Below are positions 1-11,580 of a stretch of 64,000 bases of DNA, piece by piece (position 1 is the stretch's first letter; each line of letters begins with the position of its first letter). The stretch spans positions 1,250,702-1,314,701 of the forward strand of contig NW_006763140.1 of NCBI RefSeq assembly GCF_000264905.1. The letters are read 5' to 3'. The position numbers and the translations under genes were made by a program. Origin of the DNA: Stereum hirsutum FP-91666 SS1. Taxonomy: Eukaryota; Basidiomycota; Agaricomycetes; Russulales; Stereaceae. Under the pieces are notes generated by a model. The model was not told where the DNA came from. It ran no database searches and was given only the letters and a program-made list of their open reading frames with translations.

Positions 1-1084
1 GTATGGACGACAATAATAAGGTCTATCCGAGTCGTGGATGAGTTGCGACCCGTTCGCTGTGTTTGTGTCCGTCTCTTTTTGTATTGCTTATCTTCCTGCA
101 CTGGCTCTTGTTCTTGTTTTCCCTCATCTCTGGTGCTTTGCATTACCGCTACCTTATCGTTTCATTCATTCATGCACATGTTTGGACTCCCTCATTATCC
201 TGCACCCTTCACTTACTCCTCCTTGCTCACTCACTCTCACTCACTCCCTCTCACTCACTCCCTCTCACTCACTCCCTCTCACTTCCTCTCTCCCACTCAC
301 TCCCTCTCACTTCCTCTCTCCCACTCACTCGCTACCTTCCCTGCCACTGCCGCCACCGCCACACCACCATCAACCTCTCTCTATCAACCCCCTACACGTA
401 TACCTAGAAGCTCGGGGGCGGGATGCAAAAGGCCCGCGCGCCCACTGTTGTCGACGCTGTTGTTGTGATATGGAACCGCTTTGGACATTGGATTCTGGAC
501 TTGCCTGGCTACTCCCCATTGTTGAGTATATAATGCGTAGTTGAAATTTTTGGGGTCTTCTCTTCAGCGGATTCTTTCGATTTACACACTTGAAGTATAC
601 TATAGGGGTCTCAATGGGATGAGGTTCGATCGTTTGCTGTAATTCTTGGGTTCGGAACAGAGGGTTGGGTTTTTGGTTCGTTTGTCGCGTTGGTGGGCTA
701 TCGGTATTGGGTGGGGTTCGAAAAGGACACTGGACTACGTTTCTTGAATCTCGGTTTTAGCTGAAATGATATCTGGATCGTTCTTGCTCGTCGCTCTCTC
801 ATCCCATTTTACTGCATTACTTGCCAACATGCCCTTGCTCACTTGCTCGTTTAATTTAGGTTCGGATCCCTTTACTGTCGCATATGACTCAATTATATTA
901 TCCTCACATACGACTCTCCCGAGAATTGTTGGCGACGAGACAAGCAGTGTGTAGGCTAGGGATTAACGGAGAATGGTGTGTGAGACTCTGGTAAGTCCTT
1001 CCATTGCGCCCAGCCCGTACTACCCCCTGTTGTCGCCACCTCATGTTATACACCGTGTGGAGCACAGCGCAATAACGACTACTC
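1..1084. other. Gene-free left flank
   Basis: No reading frame here looks like a real protein. Several frames are open only because the sequence is a CT-rich simple repeat. The stretch ends where similarity to the right-hand inverted repeat begins, at 1085. Confidence 0.6.
222..333. repeat. CT-rich minisatellite
   Basis: A run of CACTCCCTCTCACT-type units with slight variants (CACTTCCTCTCTCC). It gives low-complexity Ser/His/Leu/Pro translations in all forward frames and should be masked. Confidence 0.9.
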
Positions 1085-1279
1085 CGCTGCGTGAGGGTCA
1101 AAGCTCAATGACGACTTGAGCGTTCAACTGCGCTGTATGTGACATTTGATAGGCATGAACAGCAATCCGTGGCCTTAGCTTTGTGGCCCCTTGCTTGCTT
1201 TGACCGAATTCTTTATCAGTTGGCGCATGCGGCCTGGTTTCGCTTTGACTTGCTTCGCTTTGCCCTTGATAGACTAACG

Positions 1280-1288
1280 TATAAAAGG
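1280..1288 (+). promoter_or_regulatory. TATA box in left repeat copy
   Basis: TATAAAAGG lies about 195 bp inside the outer end and points toward the cassette array. The same nonamer is kept in the right copy. In both copies it lies on the strand where the cassette splice-like signals read correctly, which suggests it drives transcription through the array. Confidence 0.5.
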
Positions 1289-2283
1289 CCTGGATGTGTG
1301 AGCGTTCAACTTCATTCCCCGAACCCCCCTCCCTCCTCCTCCTCCTCTTCCTCCTCTCTGCATTGTCTCCTCTGTCTCAACCGTCTCAGTCTCCGCAATG
1401 CGCAGGCGACGCCGGGCCACAGTACACACCCCCGCCACAGCTGGTACGAACAACAGAAAAGTCGAGCTCTCATAATTTGCCGACGATCTGAATCCGATCC
1501 CGGCCGTACCCGCCTTCGTCAAGTCGTTCATCTCGATGGCTTAGTCAGGATCCCCCTAGAAACCCTCCTGAATTTGAATTTAGAAGCGCTTCTACACGTT
1601 TTCCGCACGTGTAGAATGGAGCCTGGGCGGACTGCGGACCAATCATCCGACTATCGAACGGTTGTTGTTCACCTTTCTAGGACGTCCCATTGTCCCCTCG
1701 CACTGTATCCTGGGTTCCTCGCGCGGATCCCGTCCGTCTTATCCGATGCGCTGCCTCCAGTGAGGATAGGGCATTTTGATTTCCCTTTTCCTTTTTCTAT
1801 TTGGTTGCGCGGTTGAAGAAAGCACAGCGCGATACTGACCGACTGAGCCTGGTGGACGCGTCCCTTTCATTGGTGCAGAAGACGTAAATTTCGATATCTG
1901 ACTCCACCCACATCGCTCACATTCTGTGATATTCTATAAAAGAAGGCGAGCTCTAGCCGACGCGATATGGGCGTACGAGATTTCTCACACGGGTTCCCTC
2001 CACTTCCCGCTCGCATGCCGGCATCGTCCTTTGACCTTATCTACACATCAGCAAATAACGCCATCGATAGCATTACGATGGACACAAACAGCAAGCCATC
2101 CAAACGGTCGACCAAATGGGGATAGCGGCCGTCTGGTTCTGCCCCAACACCGCCCCGCTAGTGCGTATTGCAGACTCGTTATTTCCAATTCTTCGTTGAC
2201 TTGTATGTGAAGGTTGTTTGGGGATCCGCGTTTGAGGCACGGGATTTGGTTCGGATTTTACATATAAGGCGGGCTGGATCGTC

Positions 2284-2535
2284 TTGTTTTTCCCCAACTC
2301 CCCCTTCCCTCCCTCCGCCCTCCCTCCTTACCGCCACCCGCCCTCGCCCTCGCCCTCCTCTCCTCCGCCTCCTCCTCCCTCCTCTTCCCCTACTATACAC
2401 TCTCTTCTCTTCTTCCTCCTGCTATACGCTACTCTACTATACGCTCTCCTCTCCTCCTCCTCCTCCTCCTCCTCCTCCTCCTCCTCCTCCTCCTCCTCCT
2501 CCTCCTCCTCCTCCTCCTTCTCCTCCTCTCTCACC
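2284..2535. repeat. Pyrimidine tract with (TCC)n microsatellite
   Basis: C/T-only stretch followed by about 24 uninterrupted TCC triplets (around 2451-2523). The matching purine tract in the right copy (50020-50210) is less regular. Confidence 0.9.
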
Positions 2536-2799
2536 TTGGCTTCTGGTCTAGACGTCCATCCTATTTGGCGACCACCTGTCATGGTCATCAACACTAGGTG
2601 CGTGTGGCTCCTCGCTCACTGTGGCCCTCCTCCGTCACTGATGTCTCGCTCGTCACCATAGTCACCCAGGCCTATCCGCCACCATCGGCTCCGCCACCCA
2701 GCCCGCTTAGTCACTCACATCAAGGTGCGTCCTATAATCTTTCTTTGACGCCGTCCATATGCTGACGTGCTCTTACTCTTCCTCCTCCTCCTCCTCCAC

Positions 2800-2996
2800 T
2801 TACATCTCGTCCTCGACCACCATCGACCACCGCCACCCCGCCACCCCGCCACCCCCGCCACCCTCGACCACCATCGCCACCCTCGACCACCATCGCCACC
2901 CTCGACCACCACCGCCACCCGCCACCACTACCACCACTACCACCACTACCACCACTGCCACCACTACCACCACTACCACCACCCTCGACCACTACC
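2800..2996. repeat. CCA/CCACTA trinucleotide-rich tract
   Basis: Irregular CCACCG and CGACCACCAT units pass into regular CCACTA repeats at about 2930-2985. The right copy has a shorter GGT-rich equivalent at 49625-49760. Confidence 0.85.
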
Positions 2997-3182
2997 AACA
3001 CCTCGTCCTCGCCGACACTATCAAGTCAGGCCAAGTCGTCGAGTGCCCAGGTTGGCACAGGTGCGTTTCTTTTTTTCTCTGGGCTTGGGTGTCTCTCGTG
3101 CTAGGGTACTTATCTTGGGCTGGGGTGGCCGGTGTATCTAGGCCTGGGGTGTCTAGGGTCTCTCGGGCTGGGCTGGCAGCAC

Positions 3183-3213
3183 TGGGCTGGGTCTCTGGGT
3201 TGCTGGGGTGGGG
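3183..3213 (+). other. Potential G-quadruplex in left copy
   Basis: Five runs of 3-4 G separated by loops of 1-5 nt (GGG-CT-GGG-TCTCT-GGG-TTGCT-GGGG-T-GGGG). The corresponding C-runs appear in the right copy at about 49467-49496, so the motif is conserved on the presumed sense strand of the repeat. Confidence 0.5.
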
Positions 3214-3224
3214 CTTTGCTAGAG

Positions 3225-3418
3225 CTAGGCGACACCGACACCGACATCAACACCGCCAGCGACAGCGACATCAAGCACGACTTCGACATCAAGCACGACT
3301 TCGACTTCGACTTCCACGATACCGACATCGACCCCGACAACCGTCACCAACACCGACATCGACATCGACGCAAACACCGACACCGACATCAAGCACGACA
3401 TCGACACCGAGGGTCTCT
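3225..3418. repeat. GACATC/GACACC hexamer tract
   Basis: Imperfect GACACC, GACATC and CACGAC hexamers with no lasting reading frame. Right-copy equivalent at 49220-49460. A related short tract recurs at 5925-6050 in the left array. Confidence 0.85.
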
Positions 3419-3519
3419 AGGCTATCTCGTGCTGGGGTCTCTGGGCTACTGTCACTGGGCTTGGGTCTCTGGGTTGCTAGGCTGAGGCTGTGCTAGAGCT
3501 AGGCGACACCGGGCTTCAA

Positions 3520-6500
3520 GAGCTTCAATACCGGTCCCCTGGGATAGCGTCGACCTTGTCGTGGTCCAGGGGCTCTAGTACCCAGAGTCCGATCCTCTGA
3601 GGGAAGCCAACTGACGCTACTAACAGGTGAGTGGATCAGCCCTTCGATTCACATGTCTTTTCTAACGCGTCTTGTGCAGTTTTTTTTTACAGGTGTGTGA
3701 GTGTGAGTAAGGCGACCTCAAGTGCAAGACGCTCGACGCTCTGATCACTGGCATCATCGTCTTCAACCGGGCGACCCCTGGGAGAGCGTCGACCTTGACG
3801 TGGTCCAGGGGCTCTAGTACCTCCTCGGAGGGAAGCTAACAGACGCTCACAAGGTACGTTTCTTTCTTAATCCTACGTCGCTGATTTCCTCTAGATTCGA
3901 TGACAGGCATGTGATTGTGCGACCACGGTAATATATTAATGTTTCGGTGAGTCTTTTCTTCGATATGAGCGTCACGACTTCGCTGACAGTGTCTTTAGTT
4001 TCCTTCAGATGTGTGCGTGTGAGTAAGACGACCTCAAGTGCAAGACGCTCGACGCTCTGATTACCGGCATCATCGTCGTCAACCGAGCCTCCCCTGGGAG
4101 AGCGTCGACCTTGTCGTGGTCCAGGGGCTTTAGTACCCCGGAGTCCGATCCTCTGGGGGAAACTAACCGACGCTCGCAAGGTNNNNNNNNNNNNNNNNNN
4201 NNNNNNNNNNNNNNNNNNNNNNNNNNNNNNNNNNNNNNNNNNNNNNNNNNNNNNNNNNNNNNNNNNNNNNNNNNNNNNNNNNNNNNNNNNNNNNNNNNNN
4301 NNNNNNNNNNNNNNNNNNNNNNNNNNNNNNNNNNNNNNNNNNNNNNNNNNNNNNNNNNNNNNNNNNNNNNNNNNNNNNNNNNNNNNNNNNNNNNNNNNNN
4401 NNNNNNNNNNNNNNNNNNNNNNNNNNNNNNNNNNNNNNNNNNNNNNNNNNNNNNNNNNNNNNNNNNNNNNNNNNNNNNNNNNNNNNNNNNNNNNNNNNNN
4501 NNNNNNNNNNNNNNNNNNNNNNNNNNNNNNNNNNNNNNNNNNNNNNNNNNNNNNNNNNNNNNNNNNNNNNNNNNNNNNNNNNNNNNNNNNNNNNNNNNNN
4601 NNNNNNNNNNNNNNNNNNNNNNNNNNNNNNNNNNNNNNNNNNNNNAATCCTACGTCGCTGATTTCCTCTAGATTCGATGACAGGCATGTGATTGTGCGAC
4701 CACGGTAATATATTAATGTTTCGGTGAGTCTTTTCTTCGATATGAGCGTCACGACTTCGCTGACAGTGTCTTTAGTTTCCTTCAGATGTGTGCGTGTGAG
4801 TAAGACGACCTCAAGTGCAAGACGCTCGACGCTCTGATTACCGGCATCATCGTCGTCAACCGAGCCTCCCCTGGGAGAGCGTCGACCTTGTCGTGGTCCA
4901 GGGGCTTTAGTACCCCGGAGTCCGATCCTCTGGGGGAAACTAACCGACGCTCGCAAGGTACGTTTCCTGCTTGATAATTTGTCGCTGATGTTCTCTAGAT
5001 ACTCTTACAGGCGTGTGATTGTATGACCACGGTAATATATTAATGTTCGGTGAGTCTTTTCTTCGATATGAGCGTCACGACTTCGCTGACAGTATCTTTA
5101 GTTTCCTACAGATGTGTGAGTGTGAGTAAGATGACCTCAAGTGCAAGACGCTCGACGCTCTGATTACCGGCATCATCGTCTTCAACCGAGCCTCCCCTGG
5201 GAGAGCGTCGACCTTGTCGTGGTCCAGGGGCTTTAGTACCCCGGAGTCCGATCCTCTGGGGGAAACTAACCGACGCACGCAAGGTACGTTTCCTGCTTGA
5301 TAATTTGTCGCTGATGTTTTCTAGATTCTCTTACAGGCGTGTGATTGTACGACCACGGTAACATATTAATGTTCGGTGAGTCTTCTTCTTCGATGTGAGC
5401 ATCACGACTTCGCTGACAGTCTCTTCAGTTTCCTAGATGTGTGAGTGTGTGTGAGTGTGTGTAAGTAAGGTGACCTCAAGTGCAAGACGCTCGACGCTCT
5501 GATCACCACCATCATCGTCGTCAACCAAGCGACCCCTGGGAGAGCGTCGACCTTGCCGTGGTCCAGGGGCTCTAGTACCTCAGAGTTCGATCCTCTGAGC
5601 GAAGCCAACTGACGCTTACTAACAGGTGAGTGGATTCGTGCTTCAATCCTCATATTTCTTTTGACTCGTTCTGTTCAGTTTTATTTCAGCTACGAAGCTC
5701 AAGACGATCGACGCCCTGACCGTCAACACTCGGGCACGACGACGAGTCCGGTCGACGACTCCATTCAAGCACGACGTCAACAACCGGCGGCGGTCTCTGG
5801 GGTATTTTGGGCTGGGATTCTGGGGCATCTTGGGCTGGGTCTGGCTGCTCTCTTCGTCTGCTGGGTCTCGCGGGCTTGGTCTCTAGGTTGCTGGGCTTGG
5901 GCTGGTCTTTCTAGGGCTAGGCGACATCGAAATCGACCTCACGACCGAGCTCAAGTACGACATCAACATCGCTCACGACCGAGCTCAAGTACGACATCGA
6001 CATCGACCTCACGAGCGAGATCAAGCACGACTTCGACACCGAGCTCCAACGAGCTTCAAGACCGGTCCCCTGGGAGAGCGTAGACCTTGCCGTGGTCCAG
6101 GGGCTTTAGTACCCCAGAGTCCGATCCTCTGGGGGAAACTAACAGACGCTCGCAAGGTACGTTTCCTACTTGAAATCATGTCGCTGATTTCCTCTAGATT
6201 CTCCTACAGGGCATCTACGTTCTCACTCTTTCGCTTTAGCTCTCATCTTTTCACTCTCGCTTTCCTCTTTACGCTCTCGCTCTCGCTCTCCTCTTTACGC
6301 TCTCGCTCTCGCTCTCCTCGTTACGCTCTCGCTCTTCTCTCTCTCGCTCTCCTCTTTACTCTTCCTTGGGCCATCTCTATATTCATCTCTCTATGCTTGT
6401 CTCAAGTCTTCAGCTTGAGCCCCTCCCCTGGGAGAGCGTCGACCTTGCCGTGGTCCAGGGGCTTTAGTACCCCAGAGTCCGATCCTCTGGGGGAAACTAA

Positions 6501-8260
6501 CAGACGCTCTCAAGGTACGTTTCCTACTTCATACTATATTGCTGATTTCCTCTCGATTCACTCACAGGCGTGTGACTGCACGGCCGATGTCCGACACGAA
6601 ACTAACAGACGCTACGTGAAACGTATCTAAATATGTGAGTCTGTTATTCTTTGACGCGAACATCATGACTGCGCTGACATTCTCTTTTTTGTAACAGATG
6701 TGTGTGTATGTGAGAGTAAGCAGACGTCAAGTTCAAGATGCTCGACGCTCTGATCTTCGGCATCATCGTCTTCAACCGAGCCTTCCCTGGGAGAGCGTCG
6801 ACCTTGTCGTGGTCCAGGGGCTTTAGTACCCCAGAGTCCGATCCTCTGGGGGCAACTAACAGACGCTCGCAGGATAGAGACTACTGACCTGTGAGTTTCT
6901 GTTCTCCTCAACGCGTATACACTGCCCTGACCAGTTCTTACAGCTTTCACAGATGTGGATATCCTAAGGTTCTTCAGTTACTGGTCGGCGCTCTCGTGAC
7001 TTGTGGCGACACTTCTGCTTCAGACGACCTCTTCCTTCGCCGTTACTCTCTCCGCCCGCCCGCCCGCCCACCCACCCACCCATCATCGTCCTTCGTCCTT
7101 GCTCTCAAGCTTAGGCGACATCCGTTTCTCTCCCTACTCTCTCGCTTTTCTCTTTTCTCTCTGCTTCGTATAATATCTCCTCTACGGCGACACCCTTGGG
7201 CCGTCTCCGATATCTCCATCCCTCTATGCTTATTTCGAGTCTTAAGCTTGGGCCTCTCCCCTGGTATGGCCTCGACCTTGTTGTGGTCCGGGGGCTCTAG
7301 TACCTCGGAGTCCAGCCCTCCGAGCGAAGCCAACAGACGTCTGCTAACAGGTGAGTGGTTGTGTTCTTCGACGCGTATATATTCTCACGGATCTTATACA
7401 GCTTCCTTTCAGATGTGTGAGCGTGAGTCTGATAAACTCAAGATGATCGACGCTCTGGTCGCAACAGTCGAGCACGACGACGAGTCCAGTCGACTACTCC
7501 AATCAAGCGCGACATCAACACCCGACGGCGGTCCCTGGGGTGACATTGGCTGGGTCTCTGGGTCTGCTGGCTCTCGTGTGCTTGGCTTCCAGGTTGCTGG
7601 GGCTGGGGCTGGCCTTGCTGGAGCTAGGCGACATCAACGACGACACCAACACTCTGATCCCAACAGTTGAGCACGACGACGACTCCGGCCGACGACTCCA
7701 ATCAAGCACGACATCAACACCCGACGGCGGTGGGGTGTCTTGTGCTGGGTCTCTGGGTCTGCTGGCTCTCTTGGTCTCTTGGTCTGCCGGCTCTGGTGGG
7801 CTTGGCTTCTAGGTCGCTGGGACTGGGGCTGGTATTGCTGGAGCTAGGCGACCTCGACGACGACGACACCGACATCCAACACAATATCGACACCGGGCTT
7901 CAAAAGCTTCAAAACCGGTCCCCTGGTATGGCGTTGACCTTGTCGTGGTCCAGGGGCTCTAGTACCTCAGAGTCCGATCCTCTGGGGGAAGCCAACAAAC
8001 GCCTACTAAATGGTGAGTGGATCTTGCGTTTCGTTTCATGTGTCTTTTCTGATGCGTCTCGTTTAGTTGCTTTTACAGGCGTGTGAGTGTGGGTAAGACG
8101 ACCTCAAGGACAAGACGCTCGACGCTCTGATCACCGGTATCACGAGTCGTCATCAACCAAGCGACCCCTGGGAGAGCGTCGACCTTGCCGTGGTCCAGGG
8201 GCTCTAGTACCTCAGGGTCCGATCCTCTGAGCGAAGCCAACAGACGCTCACTTACAGGTG
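3520..8260 (+). repeat. Array of 12 hairpin cassettes with splice-like borders (left)
   Basis: A full cassette (best seen at 4960-5285, period 326 bp) has four parts. (1) A 53-nt intron-like part from GTACGT to a TTACAG end. (2) A 39-nt block containing ACGGTAATATATTAATG. (3) A 62-nt intron-like part from GTGAGT to CTACAG. (4) A block of about 172 nt starting ATGTGTGAGTGTGAG and holding a hairpin, then a conserved TCCGATCCTCTG and the next GTACGT or GTGAGT. The hairpin outer stem is CCCCTGG / CCAGGGG around a loop of about 22 nt. Hairpins lie near 3537, 3776, 4090, 4868, 5194, 5530, 6068, 6428, 6785, 7257, 7918 and 8165. Most copies have an in-frame TAA at codon 6 of the block starting ATGTGTGAG. 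Confidence 0.8.
4183..4645. other. Assembly gap (463 N) in left array
   Basis: Unknown bases. The 314 bp before the gap (3869-4182) and the 314 bp after it (4646-4959) look identical, so the gap sits in a collapsed or misjoined tandem unit. Confidence 0.95.
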
Positions 8261-8783
8261 GCTGAATTCCCTTGTGCTTCTTGTTTGTGATATTACCGGA
8301 GATTCGTGGATGTATCCGAAGGAGGAGTGTGCGCGCATGTATCGTTCGTGATATAAATCCGAATTCTGCACAAGATTTTGCTTCTTGTCATCGTGCGCGG
8401 GTCCTGAGTTCAGCTTTCAAGCTCAATACGAGGTCGATATGGACAACGAAGAGCTCCGGACTCGGGTCCTACTACCTCTGCCTCGAAAAGTGTCAAGGCT
8501 GCATTACGCCCAAATCAACCCACGTCCGCCAGCGAGTCCGCATAAGTAAAAACAAAAAAGTAATGAATAAACAATCGACCAGCATGCCATGACCTACGAA
8601 GGAGGGTATAATGTAAAGACGCAAAGTCAATCCGGAATCCGCACATAGGGCAGAAAAATTCAATGTTAAATGTCCGTCTTGGCCTCCCCTCTCCCTCTTC
8701 GCCTTACCATCTTCTCCATATCTCCCTCCATCTCACACGCCCATCCTCCATCGTGCCATCATCCTTCTAGCCACAAAACCCCC

Positions 8784-11580
8784 TCACTCTCTCTTAAAAT
8801 CCGCCCGATACCCGCCCCACAGACTCAAGAACCTCCCCAAACCCGGATGCACCTCCACCAAAAACTCATCATACGGGAATCTCTCGCCGTCGACCGACAG
8901 GTTTCCCTCCGCCACCGAATGCGGGACCGCATTCGTGGGCTTGGGACCTAGACTCGGGGTCGGGCGTTTGTGAGACCTGGCGATGGAGTGGGAGCGCTTT
9001 GGGGTTGTCGATGTCGGTTTGGGATGATCCACGCCGTTTGAAGGCTCTGCTGCTGCTGGGGCCGAAGTCGAGGGAGAGGAGGACGAGGTAGGAGGGTGGG
9101 GTGTGATCCGATACGCGGCCGCTTTGTAGTAATGGCACTGTTTGCGAGGTAGGTGCGTGAGTATGGTTAGTACAAGACGGAGGAACAGAGATACGAGGAA
9201 CGAAGGTGACGAGGTGAGATGAAGTGAGGTCAAAGACTCACATTTGGCTGCCAGTAACATTTCCCCGCGTCCGCGCCGTCCATCCACCTGAGCATTTCTC
9301 CCCTCGATCCCTATATCGCATTCGCCGTTAGCGAAATACGAACACTCGGAACAACATTTTCGTACGCGTAGGAGGAATACTCACTGGCTCTTGGATGACG
9401 ACATCGATCGCCCCATCGTTCGGTAGCGAAATCGGGAATTGCATGAAATCCCTATCGTCCACGCACACCACGCCCAGAAAGAAAGTGTGAGTCAGCATAT
9501 CGGGCATAGGTAGCTCTCCTCGAAGCAAGTGATAGTTTTCAGCCATAACCCTCAATCGCTCAGTCCGCACAGCCTGGGATCAAGCTCGACGTGACCGAGC
9601 GCGTCAAAGGAGGCGAACGCCAACCCGAAGAAAAACAGCAGACGTTCGAAAGGCTCTAACTCACCGGCTGACATAAGGTCCCTTACCCGCATACACATAA
9701 CATATCCCCTTCTCAAACTTCATCCACCCGTCCCCCTCCGCATTCTCGAAATTATACTTCATCGGCGGCAAACTCGAACTCCTACCTTCCGCTCCTTCTC
9801 CCTGTCCTACTGCCACTCCTGGTCCTGCGCCCGTGCCTTCTGGCGGGTGCCCGTTAGAAATAATGGGGTTAGTGCTCTCGTCTTGATGATGTGACGAGGA
9901 CCCGGGCGCTGACACGGGTGACGCAGTGGATGGATCAGCGGGTGCTGTTGTTGAAGTGGCGGAACGAAACGCCTCGAACATTGTTTCTTTGTCGCATTCG
10001 ATGGTCTTGATGGATATTGAGACGGGGCATTTCTTCTGTGTTAGTACTGTTCGCGACGTGACGCCACACGAGGAACGCCACACGCCACATCATGAAACCC
10101 ACCGAGCCAAAATTCAGAAAGAAAAAAAGGGTCAGCGAAGAGAGCGGTAAAGATGGAAGTCAAAGCGAGCGGGAGATGCTTACCTCCCCTCAAATACCCA
10201 TAAACGAACCTCGTCGCGCCCAAGAACCTCAAATGTTCCGTCCCAAGGTCCAAGTCTGCCATCAGGCCTACACATTGAGACATGAAAGACAGACTCCGTT
10301 TGTTGTCTTTCCGTGTGAGGATGGAGAAGAGGTCTACGGGCATGGGACGACCTGCATGTGGAAAAGTGAGCAAAGCTAAGAGGTGAGTGGCCAGTATTAT
10401 TATTATTTATTAGGAAGTGCAAACCTTTGATCGCTGTGAGCGTGGCCACGGCAACGTCGAGGCCTTCCTACACAAAATAATACGTGGTGTCAGTCTCGTC
10501 TAATTCCACTGTCCAATGCAGCCCTTTACACCTCAACAAGTCAACTCTCCCAAATCCGCACACAACCCAACTAACATACTAAACCCCCAAAAAGCTCACC
10601 TCCACGCCATTCAAATTAAGACTCAATCCATTCCCACTCCCTGCCGGTATAGGTACGATGGGTAAACTCTCTAATGCTCTCATCGGGTCCTCCTTATGCG
10701 TCGCGAACCCATTGAAGACTTCGTGCGCCATGCCATCGCCGGAGACGACGAGAACGGCATCGTATGTGTTTAGTGGGATTTCTTGGGCGAGGGAGAGGGC
10801 GTGGGCGGAATGGGTGGTATCTGCGGATGCGCGGAGAGAGAAGTAAGGTGAGATTATGTGATGTTGTGTTATGAACGTGAGAGGACGGTGAAAGATGAGA
10901 TGTTGGAAATGAGGGACGAACATGTTACGTCGAGAGTGCATTTAGCGGCGAGGAGGACGGGTTCAATTCTCTTGCGGAAGAGGGAGCGTGCTTTTCCCTA
11001 TGAGTAGAAGAGGGTTAGTAAACCGTGTTCAAGTTGTGGATAGTCATATTATCCAGGACACAACAAGTACAAGGACAAGGGAGACGTACATACCGGACCA
11101 GCATGCGGATTGACGAACACCCTCAACCTCCTCCTCTGCTCGATGCCTACCACATACGCCCACACGTTATTTCAAGCACGACCGCATGCGTTCCATCCGA
11201 AAGAGACTGACCCGCATAAGCAGCATCCATCAGAGCCTGCGTCCACCGCTTCCCCTGCTCGAGATCCTGTTCGGTCAGAGAACCTTCTATCTTCAGCAGT
11301 CTGGATATCTTCGTCCTCTTCTCTTTCGCCAGAACATGCACGGTGACCTGAGACGATGCTGGGGAACATTCTGCCCATAATACGCGCTGTACGGGAACGC
11401 TCAGTTTTAGACATTGACCTGCTTTAGAGCGCAGCTGAATGTGAGTATACAAGGTTAATTCATGGTTAAATAGCAGGAGGACCGACTGTTGTTCTTCACA
11501 GAGAAAATACCATCTACGAGTGCGAGCGTCGCCTGTTTTTTATTCGACGTAATTTGAAGGGTCTGTGTCGTGTTCGTCAT
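8784..11580 (-). CDS. Sphingoid long-chain base kinase (sphingosine kinase, DAG-kinase catalytic domain)
   Basis: Predicted to phosphorylate sphingoid bases (dihydro- and phytosphingosine) with ATP, like yeast Lcb4/Lcb5. The start (11578-11580) opens MTNTTQTLQITSNKK. Exons then give a PH-like N-terminal part, the P-loop-like FVNPHAGPGKA (about 11100), and the catalytic core VVSGDGMAHEVFNG followed by PIPAGSGNGLSLNL (10640-10780). Downstream are GLMADLDLGTEHLRFLG and a C-terminal GNLSVDGE segment typical of sphingosine kinases (near 8900). A Ser/Pro/Gly-rich insert lies around 9760-9960. Many short introns interrupt the gene; exon borders are approximate. The start faces the hydroxyacid dehydrogenase across a 446 bp divergent spacer. 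The stop lies 264 bp from the inner boundary of the left inverted repeat. Confidence 0.85.

Larger units (their letters stand above)
1085..8520 (+). repeat. Left copy of long inverted repeat with cassette array
   Basis: This stretch aligns by eye, end to end, with the reverse complement of 43006-51364. The outer end begins CGCTGCGTGAGGGTCAAAG; the inner end finishes ATTACGCCCAAATCAACC. Similarity to the partner stops at both points. The two ends are not inverted repeats of each other, and I see no target-site duplication. Order: unique block (1085-2280), pyrimidine tract, CCA tract, G-rich block, GACATC hexamers, array of hairpin cassettes (about 3520-8260), unique tail (8261-8520). The tails look roughly 85% identical between copies. 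No transposase, reverse transcriptase, helicase or recombinase motif was found. It may be a non-autonomous mobile element or a segmental duplication; the class is unknown. Confidence 0.85.

Noticed and set aside
2168..3500. Long open frames rich in Ser, Pro, His, Arg or Gly
   Set aside because: They are translations of TCC, CCA and GACATC simple repeats, open on both strands.
3847..4956. Minus-strand frame spanning the N gap
   Set aside because: It is open only because unknown bases were read through; the two ends are the same repeated cassette.
3520..8260. CRISPR array
   Set aside because: Units are about 326 bp with splice-like borders, no short unique spacers, and the host is a eukaryote.
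1085..8520. LTR retrotransposon, Helitron or CACTA-type element
   Set aside because: No terminal direct repeats, no reverse transcriptase, no Rep/helicase, no CTRR end with hairpin, and no matching terminal inverted repeats within one copy.
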